Shown: one piece after another, positions 1 to 8,010 of the stretch
Numbering within the stretch: position 1 is the stretch's first letter
Layout: each line of letters begins with the position of its first letter
Assembly: GCA_900550645.1 (NCBI GenBank)
Contig: URTA01000014.1
Coordinates: 1-43,862 of the forward strand
Reading direction: 5' to 3'
DNA: 43,862 bases
DNA from: an uncultured Porphyromonadaceae bacterium
GTDB lineage: Bacteria; Bacteroidota; Bacteroidia; Bacteroidales; Muribaculaceae
Notes under the pieces: model-generated
Databases searched by the model: none
What the model saw: the letters and a program-made list of their open reading frames with translations, nothing else
What the model was told of the DNA's origin: nothing
Made by a program: the position numbers and the translations under genes

Positions 1-320
1 GTCACGCGCAGTGCGTCGGTAAACACGGCGAAAAAGTCCCGGATATCCGCCTCGTCGATGGCGCCCAGCGCGCACAGCCGGAAGGTATTGGTTGTGGAGA
101 TTTTGCCGGGGTAGATGGTAAAGCCGCGCTCATAGCAGTAGTCGTGAACCTTTTCAAAGTCCCAGTTGGGATCGTCCGGATAAATGGCAGACACCACAAG
201 CCCCGCCTGCCATTCCCGGCGGATGACATCCCGGAAGCCCAGCCTGTCCAATCCCTCATGAATGGCTTCGAACACCCGCGTGTGGCGTGCCCACTTTGCC
301 TGCTCGCCCTCGGCGAAATA
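1..320 (-). other. PhnW C-terminal fragment, possible foreign or chimeric sequence
   Basis: This stretch encodes about 105 residues matching the C-terminal small domain of PhnW-like class V aminotransferases: a helix with RVFEAIHEGLDRLGF, then a strand region with LVVSAIYPDD, then GFTIYPGK and FRLCALGAIDEADI. It reads in the same frame as the DUF4922 gene. By eye the codon choice (CCG, CGG, GGA, TTT mixed) differs from the genes to its right, and no start codon or promoter for a separate gene is visible. DUF4922 proteins normally end with a different region. It is either a contig-edge chimera or a real but odd fusion. Confidence 0.6.
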
Positions 321-1058
321 GCAGTCGGGGCGGTGGCGGCGGCGCGGGAACAGCAATGCCCGCAGCAGTCCGCTGTCGTCCTTCCACATCAGCACGTTGA
401 CCAGTCCGCGTTGTGTCGCTTTGTTGTCGGAGATGCCGCCCATTCGCGGCAGCACTGCGAGCAGCTGCATGCCGGTGAAATCGGGCTTTATGACGAGGCT
501 GACGAATCGCATTGGGAAGTCGCCGAGGCTGTCGGAAGTGCGTGCTGCGGCATCGCCGGGGGCATGACGCTCCTCTACGGCACGCAGCAGCGGCAGCTCG
601 CTGCGCAGCACGGCCTGGAAGTGCAGGTGGTCGGGTGCTGACGCTCCTGCCGACGCTCCGTTGTAGAATGTGCACAGCGAGGGCATCATGTTAAGCATAT
701 CGACCATTTCAAGCGGTGCGCCGTCTTGCGGACGGTGTTCACGCGAGGCTATGGTGAAGTGTACCGGGAGAATGGGGTAGGGGTTGATGAGTATCTCGTA
801 GTCCTGTATCGCCTCGCCGGCGAGCTGACGCTCGGGGCGGTTCTTGCGGCAGAGGAAGCAGGGGCGTTTAGCCACGTCGCCGGGGCTGACGGCTGCTGTG
901 GTAGAGCGTGCGCGTGCGGGGTTGCACTGCACGAAGACATCGGCATCGCCCATAGAGATGCGCCGCCGCTTCACCTGCGAGAGTCGGTCATAGCTCTCCT
1001 TCATCTGCGGCATTGCGGCAAACTGCGCGTCGTAGAATTCAGATATTGCTTCCTGCAT
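1..1058 (-). CDS. DUF4922 (HIT-like) protein fused in frame to a PhnW-type C-terminal tail; partial
   Basis: One open frame runs from ATG at 1058 off the left edge (352 codons visible). Residues 1 to about 246 look like DUF4922, a Bacteroidetes protein of the HIT/nucleotide-phosphorylase type. The motif DHLHFQAV lies near residue 143 and RHRPDCYFAEGE near 240-252. From YFAEGE on, the sequence is instead the last ~105 residues of a 2-aminoethylphosphonate:pyruvate aminotransferase (YERGFTIYPGK, then GAIDEADIRDFF). The tail lacks the PLP-binding lysine region, so it cannot be an aminotransferase. The gene follows the GT2 gene by 26 nt, in the amidase/GT2/DUF4922 order I associate with Bacteroidales. 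The join falls on a short stretch plausible in both families, which fits a misassembly or a recent recombination. The DUF4922 part is well supported; the fusion is doubtful. Confidence 0.75.
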   Translation of the reverse strand, partial: MQEAISEFYDAQFAAMPQMKESYDRLSQVKRRRISMGDADVFVQCNPARARSTTAAVSPGDVAKRPCFLCRKNRPERQLAGEAIQDYEILINPYPILPVHFTIASREHRPQDGAPLEMVDMLNMMPSLCTFYNGASAGASAPDHLHFQAVLRSELPLLRAVEERHAPGDAAARTSDSLGDFPMRFVSLVIKPDFTGMQLLAVLPRMGGISDNKATQRGLVNVLMWKDDSGLLRALLFPRRRHRPDCYFAEGEQAKWARHTRVFEAIHEGLDRLGFRDVIRREWQAGLVVSAIYPDDPNWDFEKVHDYCYERGFTIYPGKISTTNTFRLCALGAIDEADIRDFFAVFTDALRV

Positions 1059-1084
1059 GGCTTGTGGGTGTTTGGTTATGTGCG

Positions 1085-2413
1085 TCACTGCTTGCCACGG
1101 CACAGCGCGGTGCGAGCTTCGAGCTCGACAGTGCGTATGAAGTCCTTGTAATAGTTGTTTGCGTTGGTCTGCTCGATGCACAGGGCAGCGTCGGAGTTGC
1201 CCTCCCAGCGTCGGCAGCAGTACAGGTTGTCGTATATGCGTCCGATGCGGTATTGGCGGCAGATGCGCAGCCCCACGGCGTAGTCCTCGCCGTAGCTGAC
1301 GTTGGGGAACTGAATCTGGCGGACAATGGGTGTATAGAATGCCCTGGGTGCGCCCAGTCCGTTGATGCGCAGCGCGTTGTTCATGCCGTTGGTGTCGGTC
1401 CATTCGCGGTGCTGTATCATGCCCGGCGGTATCGGGTTCATCTCGAAGTCGGTCATCATGTAGCTGCCGATGACCATGGCGCACCCTTCGGCGCGGAATT
1501 TATCGACCACCGTCTGAAGGGTATGCGGCGAGCTGTACACATCGTCAGAGTCAAGCTGCACGGCAAAGCGTCCGCACCGCTGGTCGCCCACGGCGCGGTT
1601 CCAGCATCCTCCGATGCCGAGCATCTGCTGTGCATCTGCTTTCACAAGCACGAGGCGCGGGTCGTCGATAGCCTCGAGCAGCTCTCGAGTGCCGTCGGTG
1701 CTGTCGTTGTCAACCACGATAACATTGTAGGGGAACGAGGTTTCCTGCTCAAGAGCCGAGCGCACGGCATCGCCTACTGTACGCACGCGGTTGCGCACGG
1801 GTATTACCACTGAAGCCTCAACGGCGAAGTCTCCTTGCTCCACGTCAACACGGCGGATGTCGGAAGCATCGATCAGAGCCTTGCCGTGCAGGTATGCCGT
1901 CAGCGTGTCTTCCATCTGCTTCTGGTAGTCTGCATTTCGCGGGTCTACGTAGTCGTGCTGCTTCTGTCCGCTGAGGCGGTGGTCAGTGCGCTGCACTGTG
2001 TATAGGTATTCGGGGACGGCGACGATGCCCATGTCTGCTAGCCGCAGCCGCAAGGCATACCAGCCGCCGTCATACAGCCCTGAAACGTTGCCGGTTGCGT
2101 CAATGCAGCGGCGCAGGGCGGAGATGCTTATCATCACCAGCGAGCCGAAGTCGAAGTCGTCGCGCAGCGAGCCGCGCTGGCAGCTTATGACAGGGTGCTG
2201 CACCACCTTGCCGTCCTCGACAGTCTCGCGGTAGTGCGAATATACCATCGCCGCGCCACAGCCACGTGCTACGGCTTCCATGCGGCGCAGACAGCCGGCA
2301 TCTACGCTCATCTCGCGGCGGTCTATCTGCACTGCCGCATACCCGTCGGCGGGCATTGCTGCGGTGGCTCTGGCCAGTTGTGCTGCGTTCTCAAATGCTA
2401 TTATGTCGTTCAT
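1085..2413 (-). CDS. Glycosyltransferase family 2 protein with duplicated GT-like N-terminal half
   Basis: This is a 442-residue protein. From about residue 201 a GT-A fold begins with VVIPVRNR, followed by VVDNDSTDG (233-241) and the metal/nucleotide-sugar motif LDSDD (287-291). YGEDYAVGLRI further on resembles the catalytic-base region. Residues 50-150 (YDGGWYALRLRLADMG, PEYLYTVQRTD) look like the C-terminal half of a second, degenerate GT2 domain that has lost its DxD. There is no signal peptide, so it probably acts in the cytoplasm. It starts 14 nt after the amidase gene and is followed by the DUF4922 gene, so the three probably form one operon. The family supports transfer of a sugar from a nucleotide-sugar; the acceptor cannot be read from sequence. 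Confidence 0.85.
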   Translation of the reverse strand: MNDIIAFENAAQLARATAAMPADGYAAVQIDRREMSVDAGCLRRMEAVARGCGAAMVYSHYRETVEDGKVVQHPVISCQRGSLRDDFDFGSLVMISISALRRCIDATGNVSGLYDGGWYALRLRLADMGIVAVPEYLYTVQRTDHRLSGQKQHDYVDPRNADYQKQMEDTLTAYLHGKALIDASDIRRVDVEQGDFAVEASVVIPVRNRVRTVGDAVRSALEQETSFPYNVIVVDNDSTDGTRELLEAIDDPRLVLVKADAQQMLGIGGCWNRAVGDQRCGRFAVQLDSDDVYSSPHTLQTVVDKFRAEGCAMVIGSYMMTDFEMNPIPPGMIQHREWTDTNGMNNALRINGLGAPRAFYTPIVRQIQFPNVSYGEDYAVGLRICRQYRIGRIYDNLYCCRRWEGNSDAALCIEQTNANNYYKDFIRTVELEARTALCRGKQ

Positions 2414-2427
2414 ATAAAGAGTCTTGT

Positions 2428-5400
2428 TTAATGGAGGTTTTCGAGCAGAGTCTTCATAAGGCGGTCGCGGTTCTCGTCGCCCTCGATAGACTCGAAAGGC
2501 ACGGACATGACCACGATGCGCCCTTTGTCGCGCCGTCCCGCCACCGCCGCTGCGCTGTTGTCGTCACCAAACTGCATGATGACCGACGAGCCTGAAACGG
2601 GTGACAGGGCATCGGGCTTCTCGACGATGTACATCTTGTCGTTGAGGGTGTTGCAGAACGAGTATCGTCCCGACGCTCCGCGCATCGCCAGCCGTCCATT
2701 GTGGCGGCGGGAGGCATCGAGCTCCACGCCGAGGACTTCACGGGCAAAACGGTGGTCTGCCTCTGTGCTGCGGTCGTCGAACAGGTCGCTTGCCACGTAT
2801 GCGCCGCTCACGAGCAGCCGCCCGCCGTCGGAGAGGTAGCTGCGCAGCCGCGACTGCAGCTGTGCTGTGAACGTGCGGTAGTTCACGCCGCTCTTGCCTC
2901 CTCCCACTATGGTGGTCTTCTGCTTGCCGAGTATCAGGTCAACAACGGGATATGCCGACAGGTCAACCTCGCCGCTCTCGACGGAGAGGAGGCTTGCCGA
3001 CACGAAGCCGTAGCCGGCTTCGCCGAGGCTCATGCCGTGTTCCGACACGAAGTCAAACGTATTGCCCGCTATAACCTCTGTGACATAATTGGTGTTGCTG
3101 ATGCCGGTGCTGTTGCCGTTGTTGCGGCGGAAATCGCGCTGGTGTCCGGAGAATGTGAGGTTGCGTATGTACGGCACTCCGAAATCGTCCTCCGAACGGA
3201 AACCCGCGCTCGAGCCCTCGCTGAACGAGGCAGGCCCGCTCACACGGGTGAAACCGTTGACTATCAGGGCCGGGGCGGAGCCGTCGGGGCTTTCGCGCAG
3301 GGCAAGCACCTCCGAGGGGAATGACACGCCGCCGGCGTTGGCTGCCAGCACCTTGAAGCTGTGTACCTCTGTGTCAGTCACTTTCAGCTCGAAGCTCGTG
3401 CCTTTCACTTCGGCTATCTTGCGGAAGCCGAGGTTGCCGGCAGTGCGCTCGAATATGATGTACTTGTCGGGAGTGGCTGTCGCTTCCAGCGGGTCGGCGG
3501 TAGGCTTCCAGCTGAGGCGGTAACGCCCCTTGCCGGTGCGGCGTATGGCGAAGTCGTTGACGGGCAATGGCTGTATCACCACGTCGCGCCCCTTGCGCTG
3601 CGCGATGAACCGCAGCATGCCCTTGTATATGGCGCGTCCGACCGTAAACTGGAAGTTGGGGTCGAGGCCGTAGCGCATGTCGCCGAAATTCTGGTGGCTC
3701 ATAAGCTCGATGAGTGTGGTCGGCACTTCAGCCACACGGGCTTCGAGATACGACTTGTCCCACATGGAGCGGCGCGTCCAGTTGGGCTCGAACTCTGCGC
3801 GTATGTCGCCCACTATCTGGCGCATTATGATGTCGGTGAGCATGCGCGAGTTGATGCGCGGCGTGCCGTCGGCATATTTCTGTCCGTTGTTGGTGTAGTA
3901 TATGCCCAGCGTGCCGACGATGCTGTTGTCGCTGCGCAGGCCGGCATCGGTGTGCAGGGCAAACGAGATGTCAACGGGTATGTGCAGACCGTTGCGTCCA
4001 GGCAGCACACGCGAGCCTCCGGCCAGGTAGTTCACCCAGTGTCCGCGAGCCGTATAGTCGTCCTTGTAGTCGTCCGCGCCGTGGAACGGAGAATACACCG
4101 ACTCGGGGATTCCCGCCCACTGCATCCAGTAGCGAGCCGCCTCTACAAACCGGGGCATGCCTGAAGTCGAGAATTTCGGAGCTGCACCCTTCTTGACAGG
4201 TGTGGCTGCCGGCTCGTCCTCGGGTGCTTGTTCGCCGTCCACGTCCTCGCTCTCCACGTCAGACGCGGGAGCTGCCTGTTCGGCCTTCTGCGCCAGGTCG
4301 TTGACAGGCGTAGATGGGTCGTAGTATATGTCGCTTCGGCTTCGGCTTCGGGCTATGTTGCCCATGCCTCCGCCTATCTTGACCGCGTCGGCAGTCACGA
4401 GCTTTCCGCTCCCCTTGTGCGAGATGTTGTCGAGTGTCACCACCGGCTCTGTGTCGCTGTATCCGGCTTCGAGCGGGAACGTGCCGAGGTATATCCATGT
4501 GCCGCCGCCCATGGTCTGGTTGACGTAGAACTCACGCGAGCCGCCCGAGTAGTTGACGGTGTAGTGAGCGTCCTCCGTGGAGTTTGGCAGCGACTTGTAG
4601 CTGACGTACACGGCATATTCGCCATCCTCGGGGATGTCGGCATACCAGCCGGCCTTGGAGGCTTTGCCGCTCTTTATGGTCTTGGTCTGGCGGTAAGTGC
4701 CGCCTTCAAACGGGTTCTCGGTGTCGCGGAAGTCTGGCAGGTCGTAGATGAACCCGTCCTTCTCGCCCTGTTCCCAGCGCGTCTGGCCGGTCTCCTCCTT
4801 GTAATACGGCTGCGAGAAAATCATGCCGCCGGGGTTGGTGTCGTTGTCCACGATGACCTCGTTCTTGTTCGGGTCGCGCTCGCGCGGCAGCATGACGTAT
4901 GCGCCGGCGTTCTCGAGCATAGGGACTATGTACGGCAGCACATACCCCATTGTGTAGATGTCCTCTGCCGTCTCGTAGAGGAACGGACGCTGCCACACCC
5001 AGCTGCCCGAGCGGAAATAGCGGCCGTGGCTGTGCCACATAGCCACGATGTCGCCGTCCATCCCCTTGGAGGCCTTGGCATACGGCTCTTTGGCTACGAC
5101 AAACGGCTCTTTTGACGGTGCGCTCATGCGGTCCACCTTGTTGATGTAGTATGACAGCGGACGGTTGCCCACGTTCAGGTTGACGCGGTATGACGATATT
5201 GAGTCGGGCAACGCTTTGCCTACCTCCTTCTCGATGTTGCCTATCATCTCCTTGGTCACGGGCAGGTAGGTGAACTCCTCGTTTAGCGACACGCTGACCG
5301 ACTTGTGGCGGTCGTCGCTGCGCACGCTGTTTACTTTCAGTCTGGCTGTCCCTGTCCCCGCCGATTTCGACATGCTGTTGACCACACGGTCGTTGACACG

Positions 5401-6063
5401 CTTTGTGAGCGCGTCGTTGTTGCTTGTGCTTGCCGCGGGCTTGGACTCCGCTTTCTTTGTTTCAGCCTTTTTAGCCGGCTGGCTGTCCTGCTTGGCTTGG
5501 GAGCTGGACTTGCTGCCGCCGCCGTCAACGGAATAGTTCTTCTTTGACGGCTTGGCTGGCTGTCCTTTGGAGTCCTTGGCTGTGCTGCCCTTTGTTGACT
5601 TGTCTTTCGTTGACTTGTCTTTGGTCGCTTTGTCCTTTGTGGATTTGTTGTTCTTCGACTTGTCTTTTGTTGACTTGTCTTTGGCCGTTTTTTTCTTGGA
5701 GGTGCTGCTCTCCTTTGCAGACGACTTCTTGTCCTTCTTGCTGCTGCGTGACGACTTTACGGATTTGCCCTTGTCGTCGTCATTGTCCTTCTGTGAGGCC
5801 TTGGAGCTTTTCTTCTTGCTGCGGCTGCTTTTTGCGGACTTTGAGGACTTGCTGTCCTCGTCCTTGTCTTTTTTCGATGCCTTTGACTTGGAGGAAGACT
5901 TCTTGGTCGATTTGGAGGACTTCGTTTCCGCCTTGTTTTTCTTTTTGCTTGAAGTCTGCGAGGTCGATGATTTCTTGGGAGCGGCAGCACCATACGCCAC
6001 ACCCGAGACCCCGACCGTCAATATGAGTGACAACAGTAGGAATATCAGTCGTTTAGTTTTCAT
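2428..6063 (-). CDS. Secreted N-acetylmuramoyl-L-alanine amidase-like protein with golvesin-type insert, FnIII and Lys/Ser-rich linker
   Basis: I place the start at 6063 (MKTKRLIFLLLSLILTVG, a clear signal peptide); an upstream in-frame extension to 6123 has no signal character. The product is about 1211 residues. In order: signal peptide (1-25); a very Lys/Ser-rich low-complexity region (about 28-215) with STKDK-like tandem units; an Amidase_3 first half with WHSHGRYF (about 343) and RERD (394); an inserted golvesin/xanthan-lyase-like beta domain (about 455-568); the amidase second half with ALHTDAG and TLIELMSH; an FnIII-like domain (about 870-960); and a C-terminal domain of unknown role. 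The paired His and Glu residues expected of zinc amidases are visible. Homologues are often called 'xanthan lyase', but the motifs point to peptidoglycan amidase chemistry in the periplasm or at the surface. It heads the amidase/GT2/DUF4922 operon. Confidence 0.8.
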   Translation of the reverse strand: MKTKRLIFLLLSLILTVGVSGVAYGAAAPKKSSTSQTSSKKKNKAETKSSKSTKKSSSKSKASKKDKDEDSKSSKSAKSSRSKKKSSKASQKDNDDDKGKSVKSSRSSKKDKKSSAKESSTSKKKTAKDKSTKDKSKNNKSTKDKATKDKSTKDKSTKGSTAKDSKGQPAKPSKKNYSVDGGGSKSSSQAKQDSQPAKKAETKKAESKPAASTSNNDALTKRVNDRVVNSMSKSAGTGTARLKVNSVRSDDRHKSVSVSLNEEFTYLPVTKEMIGNIEKEVGKALPDSISSYRVNLNVGNRPLSYYINKVDRMSAPSKEPFVVAKEPYAKASKGMDGDIVAMWHSHGRYFRSGSWVWQRPFLYETAEDIYTMGYVLPYIVPMLENAGAYVMLPRERDPNKNEVIVDNDTNPGGMIFSQPYYKEETGQTRWEQGEKDGFIYDLPDFRDTENPFEGGTYRQTKTIKSGKASKAGWYADIPEDGEYAVYVSYKSLPNSTEDAHYTVNYSGGSREFYVNQTMGGGTWIYLGTFPLEAGYSDTEPVVTLDNISHKGSGKLVTADAVKIGGGMGNIARSRSRSDIYYDPSTPVNDLAQKAEQAAPASDVESEDVDGEQAPEDEPAATPVKKGAAPKFSTSGMPRFVEAARYWMQWAGIPESVYSPFHGADDYKDDYTARGHWVNYLAGGSRVLPGRNGLHIPVDISFALHTDAGLRSDNSIVGTLGIYYTNNGQKYADGTPRINSRMLTDIIMRQIVGDIRAEFEPNWTRRSMWDKSYLEARVAEVPTTLIELMSHQNFGDMRYGLDPNFQFTVGRAIYKGMLRFIAQRKGRDVVIQPLPVNDFAIRRTGKGRYRLSWKPTADPLEATATPDKYIIFERTAGNLGFRKIAEVKGTSFELKVTDTEVHSFKVLAANAGGVSFPSEVLALRESPDGSAPALIVNGFTRVSGPASFSEGSSAGFRSEDDFGVPYIRNLTFSGHQRDFRRNNGNSTGISNTNYVTEVIAGNTFDFVSEHGMSLGEAGYGFVSASLLSVESGEVDLSAYPVVDLILGKQKTTIVGGGKSGVNYRTFTAQLQSRLRSYLSDGGRLLVSGAYVASDLFDDRSTEADHRFAREVLGVELDASRRHNGRLAMRGASGRYSFCNTLNDKMYIVEKPDALSPVSGSSVIMQFGDDNSAAAVAGRRDKGRIVVMSVPFESIEGDENRDRLMKTLLENLH

Positions 6064-6218
6064 CAGTATCATATTAAAGAGCAGCGTCAGCCCCCTTATG
6101 CCGGACGCGCCGCAACCCGGCAAACGCTAACACGCTGCCGATGGCTGGACGCATGCAAACAGGGCGAAATGCCAGCTGCCCAACATACAACAATGCAGTG
6201 CCGCAAGACACTGCTTGG

Positions 6219-6249
6219 CAAAATTACTCATTTTTGATGAGGGCATCAA
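6219..6249 (-). promoter_or_regulatory. Bacteroidetes-type promoter for the amidase operon
   Basis: On the minus strand TAATTTTG (6226-6219) matches the -7 box TAnnTTTG. TTG (6249-6247) lies 20 bp upstream as a partial -33 box. The predicted leader to the ATG at 6063 is about 150 nt. The left 42-bp repeat begins only 30 bp upstream of this promoter. Confidence 0.55.
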
Positions 6250-6279
6250 CTGCCGCTGCGCCGAAAAATCGCTAAAAAA

Positions 6280-6321
6280 GCATAACCCTCCGCCACACCG
6301 CTGACAGTCAGCCGTATCCGC
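6280..6321. repeat. Left copy of a 42-bp perfect direct repeat bounding the AT-rich island
   Basis: The 42 bases starting GCATAACCCTCC and ending CCGTATCCGC recur without mismatch at 8808-8849. The copy contains the palindrome GCTGACAGTCAGC (6300-6312). The flanks outside the repeat differ between copies. The pair behaves like attL/attR or a recombination scar around the 2.5-kb insert. Confidence 0.85.
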
Positions 6322-6357
6322 TGCGGGTGTCGCAACTTGTGATTTGTGAGCCGAGAA

Positions 6358-6389
6358 TTTCAGAATGTCAAAACTAATGTGTAATTTTG
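6358..6389 (+). promoter_or_regulatory. Promoter for the MNT nucleotidyltransferase gene
   Basis: TAATTTTG (6382-6389) matches TAnnTTTG. TTTC (6358-6361) lies 20 bp upstream as a near -33 box. The expected transcript start is about 6395, leaving a 17-nt leader before the ATG at 6412. Confidence 0.5.
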
Positions 6390-6411
6390 CGATAATCAAA
6401 AGCCTCAAGTT

Positions 6412-6714
6412 ATGATAAGCGACAGCGTAAGGGACATGATACCCAAGATACAGCATTTCCTTACCGGGCAGCCGGTAAGGAAGGCATGGCTGTTCGGTTC
6501 GTGTTCCAGAGGGGAGGAGACACCGGAGAGCGATGTGGACATACTTGTGGAGTATGACCGCACGACGAGGATTTCGCTCCTGACGATCTCCGGCATGATG
6601 ATAGGGCTGGAGGACTTGCTGCACAGGAGCGTAGACCTTGTCGAAGAGGACAGGTTGCTTCCGTTTGCCGCCGAAACTGCCGCAAAAGACAAATTCCTGA
6701 TTTATGAGAGATGA
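6412..6714 (+). CDS. MNT-type nucleotidyltransferase (MntA-like antitoxin family)
   Basis: This 100-residue protein has the minimal nucleotidyltransferase signature FGSCSRGEE (residues 28-36) followed by SDVDILVEY, plus a later acidic VDLVEED. Length and motifs fit the MntA family, which acts as antitoxin to HEPN (DUF86) RNase toxins, in studied cases by adenylylating the HEPN protein. A HEPN gene would normally start overlapping this stop codon. Here only a 21-codon frame beginning MRDDVGVRL follows. It is the first gene in the 42-bp-repeat-bounded island and has its own promoter. The catalytic residues appear intact; whether it has any partner is unknown. Confidence 0.8.
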   Translation: MISDSVRDMIPKIQHFLTGQPVRKAWLFGSCSRGEETPESDVDILVEYDRTTRISLLTISGMMIGLEDLLHRSVDLVEEDRLLPFAAETAAKDKFLIYER

Positions 6715-6769
6715 TGTTGGTGTTAGATTGATATGTGGAAATGTTGCAGGTGAAAAGTTGTGTCTTTGA
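6704..6769 (+). pseudogene. Possible remnant of the HEPN (DUF86) partner start
   Basis: A 21-codon frame starts at an ATG overlapping the end of the nucleotidyltransferase gene, as HEPN partners usually do. It reads MRDDVGVRL and then diverges, ending at TGA 6767-6769. DUF86 proteins often begin with a similar Met-Arg-Asp/Glu-Asp segment. Nothing further downstream in any frame resembles a HEPN domain (no RxxxxH). The similarity is short, so this may be chance. Confidence 0.25.
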
Positions 6770-6864
6770 TTTGTTTGACTAACCATCTTTTATGTATTAA
6801 TCCCTAATGAGGCTGGTTAAGCACCTAAGAAAAATCCGCAATAATTGTTGCAATGTGGATGTTG

Positions 6865-6896
6865 TTTGTGTATATGGAAACTATTTGTTACTTTTG
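6865..6896 (+). promoter_or_regulatory. Consensus promoter for the MGGRG/DUF4417 operon
   Basis: TTTG (6865-6868) and TACTTTTG (6889-6896) are 20 bp apart, an exact match to the Bacteroidetes housekeeping promoter form. The expected start is about 6903, giving a leader of some 300 nt before the ATG at 7211. Confidence 0.65.
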
Positions 6897-6902
6897 CATC
6901 AG

Positions 6903-7210
6903 ACTTTAATTGAGGGCATGTTCATGACGGTCGGAGTGCAGTCTACTGTCGGTTTTTCGCACTTAAGTAAGTCTGGTGAAAATGTTCCCGCAAAATAAAG
7001 AAAGGAGGATACAATGAAGAAATAGCATATTGCGATAAAGAAGCAGTTCCGTCTCTGCAAAGGCGGAACTGCGGAGTGTCATAAGCACTCGTGATAAATC
7101 AAATGAGTTGTGACTGCAAATTTAGAAACTAAAACTGAATTGGCAAGGCTCGGCTCGTATATCACTACTTCAAATTAAATATAAATATAAATTTATAACA
7201 CAATACAATT
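6903..7210 (+). promoter_or_regulatory. Long structured leader with a MKK-stop mini-ORF and two hairpins
   Basis: The leader contains a strong AGGAGG-like ribosome site before ATG AAG AAA TAG (7014-7025). The frame stays open after TAG for 21 further codons to a TGA. Two hairpins follow: GCAGTTCCG (7043-7051) pairs perfectly with CGGAACTGC (7064-7072), and GAGTG (7074-7078) pairs with CACTC (7086-7090). There is no U-run after them, so they are not classic terminators. It may be a regulatory leader, an sRNA, or a small gene broken by an amber codon. An AT-rich stretch just before 7211 fits a start region. Confidence 0.4.
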
Positions 7211-7606
7211 ATGGGCGGCAGAGGTTCATACGACCAAAGTTCAAATAGTATCCCGTTTGCTAACCGAGAATATTCGCTGATTGGCACATACGGCAATATC
7301 CAAATTATCGAAGGCATCAAGTCCAAAAATGGCAAGACACCGGTAATGTCGAATGGCAAGAATTCTGTGTATGCAGTATGGAGTGAGACTGTAGGTTGTA
7401 TCAAGCATGTGTTCTACTACAAGAATCATGTGTTGTACAAAGCAGTTGATCTGGAAGGTGCTAAATCTCACTGGCATAAGGTGAATGTAAATCCGGAAAC
7501 CGGTGAAATCGGAAGAATTTCTCATGACAAAGAGAATGTGTTCAAGCCTACACCTGAGATGTGGGATATGATAAACCACTTGATGAAATGGAAGAAGACA
7601 AAGTAA
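7211..7606 (+). CDS. MGGRG-type small protein, function unknown (phage/toxin-associated family)
   Basis: This is a 131-residue protein beginning MGGRGSYDQ. Short proteins with this N-terminus occur in Bacteroidetes and Firmicutes phage and mobile regions, some ending in His-rich toxin-like tails. The middle has alternating strands (NSVYAVWSE, IKHVFYYKNHVLYKAVDLE) and a HWHK segment (about 93-96). There is no signal peptide or membrane segment. The codons are AT-rich compared with the chromosome. It is the first gene of a three-gene operon and overlaps the next by 19 nt. A small toxin or an orphan phage protein are both possible; neither is proven. Confidence 0.65.
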   Translation: MGGRGSYDQSSNSIPFANREYSLIGTYGNIQIIEGIKSKNGKTPVMSNGKNSVYAVWSETVGCIKHVFYYKNHVLYKAVDLEGAKSHWHKVNVNPETGEIGRISHDKENVFKPTPEMWDMINHLMKWKKTK

Positions 7607-8001
7607 TCTTGACTAACTGGTTTCCTGGCGAGCCAGTGATACGCCAATCTGACCTCGGCTGGAGCAAAAGCGACTGTCTCGATGCAGAATCCTACAACCC
7701 GAAGGATGTATTCAACTACTTTTGGAAGCATGCGTTTTCCATAGTGTTCTACTACACGGTTGACGGCAATTTCTATGAGTTTTTCATGGAGGGCAGTCCG
7801 TTCAAATTCTGGAGAGTGCGTGCCAAAGCGGACTGGGACGGGAAATGGATTGCCAGAAAAATTTCATGGAACGAGCATGAGGAGGGAGATGTCCTGTTCA
7901 CATTTGACGATGACACGGACTTATGGAATGTCCTCAAGCTGAATGGCGTGCCTATAGGAGATGTTCTCGCGGACTCTCTTATATGTGAAATCAACTACTG
8001 A
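7588..8001 (+). CDS. Small acidic protein of unknown function, possible immunity or antitoxin
   Basis: I chose the ATG at 7588; a GTG at 7561 would add nine residues and lengthen the overlap with the previous gene. The 137-residue product is acidic and rich in aromatic residues (VFNYFWKHAF, VFYYTVDGNFYEFF), with no signal peptide or recognised motif. Overlap with the MGGRG gene implies coupled translation, the arrangement typical of a toxin/immunity pair. The DUF4417 gene begins 9 nt later. The immunity role is inferred from context and composition only. Confidence 0.6.
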   Translation: MEEDKVILTNWFPGEPVIRQSDLGWSKSDCLDAESYNPKDVFNYFWKHAFSIVFYYTVDGNFYEFFMEGSPFKFWRVRAKADWDGKWIARKISWNEHEEGDVLFTFDDDTDLWNVLKLNGVPIGDVLADSLICEINY

Positions 8002-8010
8002 CGTATTATC

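Noticed and set aside
6127..6786. 219-codon minus-strand frame upstream of the amidase
   Set aside because: It overlaps the amidase promoter, the 42-bp repeat and the MNT gene; its product shows no domain.
6807..6998. 63-codon plus-strand frame before the MGGRG operon
   Set aside because: A consensus promoter (6865-6896) lies inside it, and its protein has no coding character.
7561..7587. GTG at 7561 as the start of the acidic protein
   Set aside because: The ATG at 7588 gives a smaller overlap and a normal start; the extra nine residues have no visible role.
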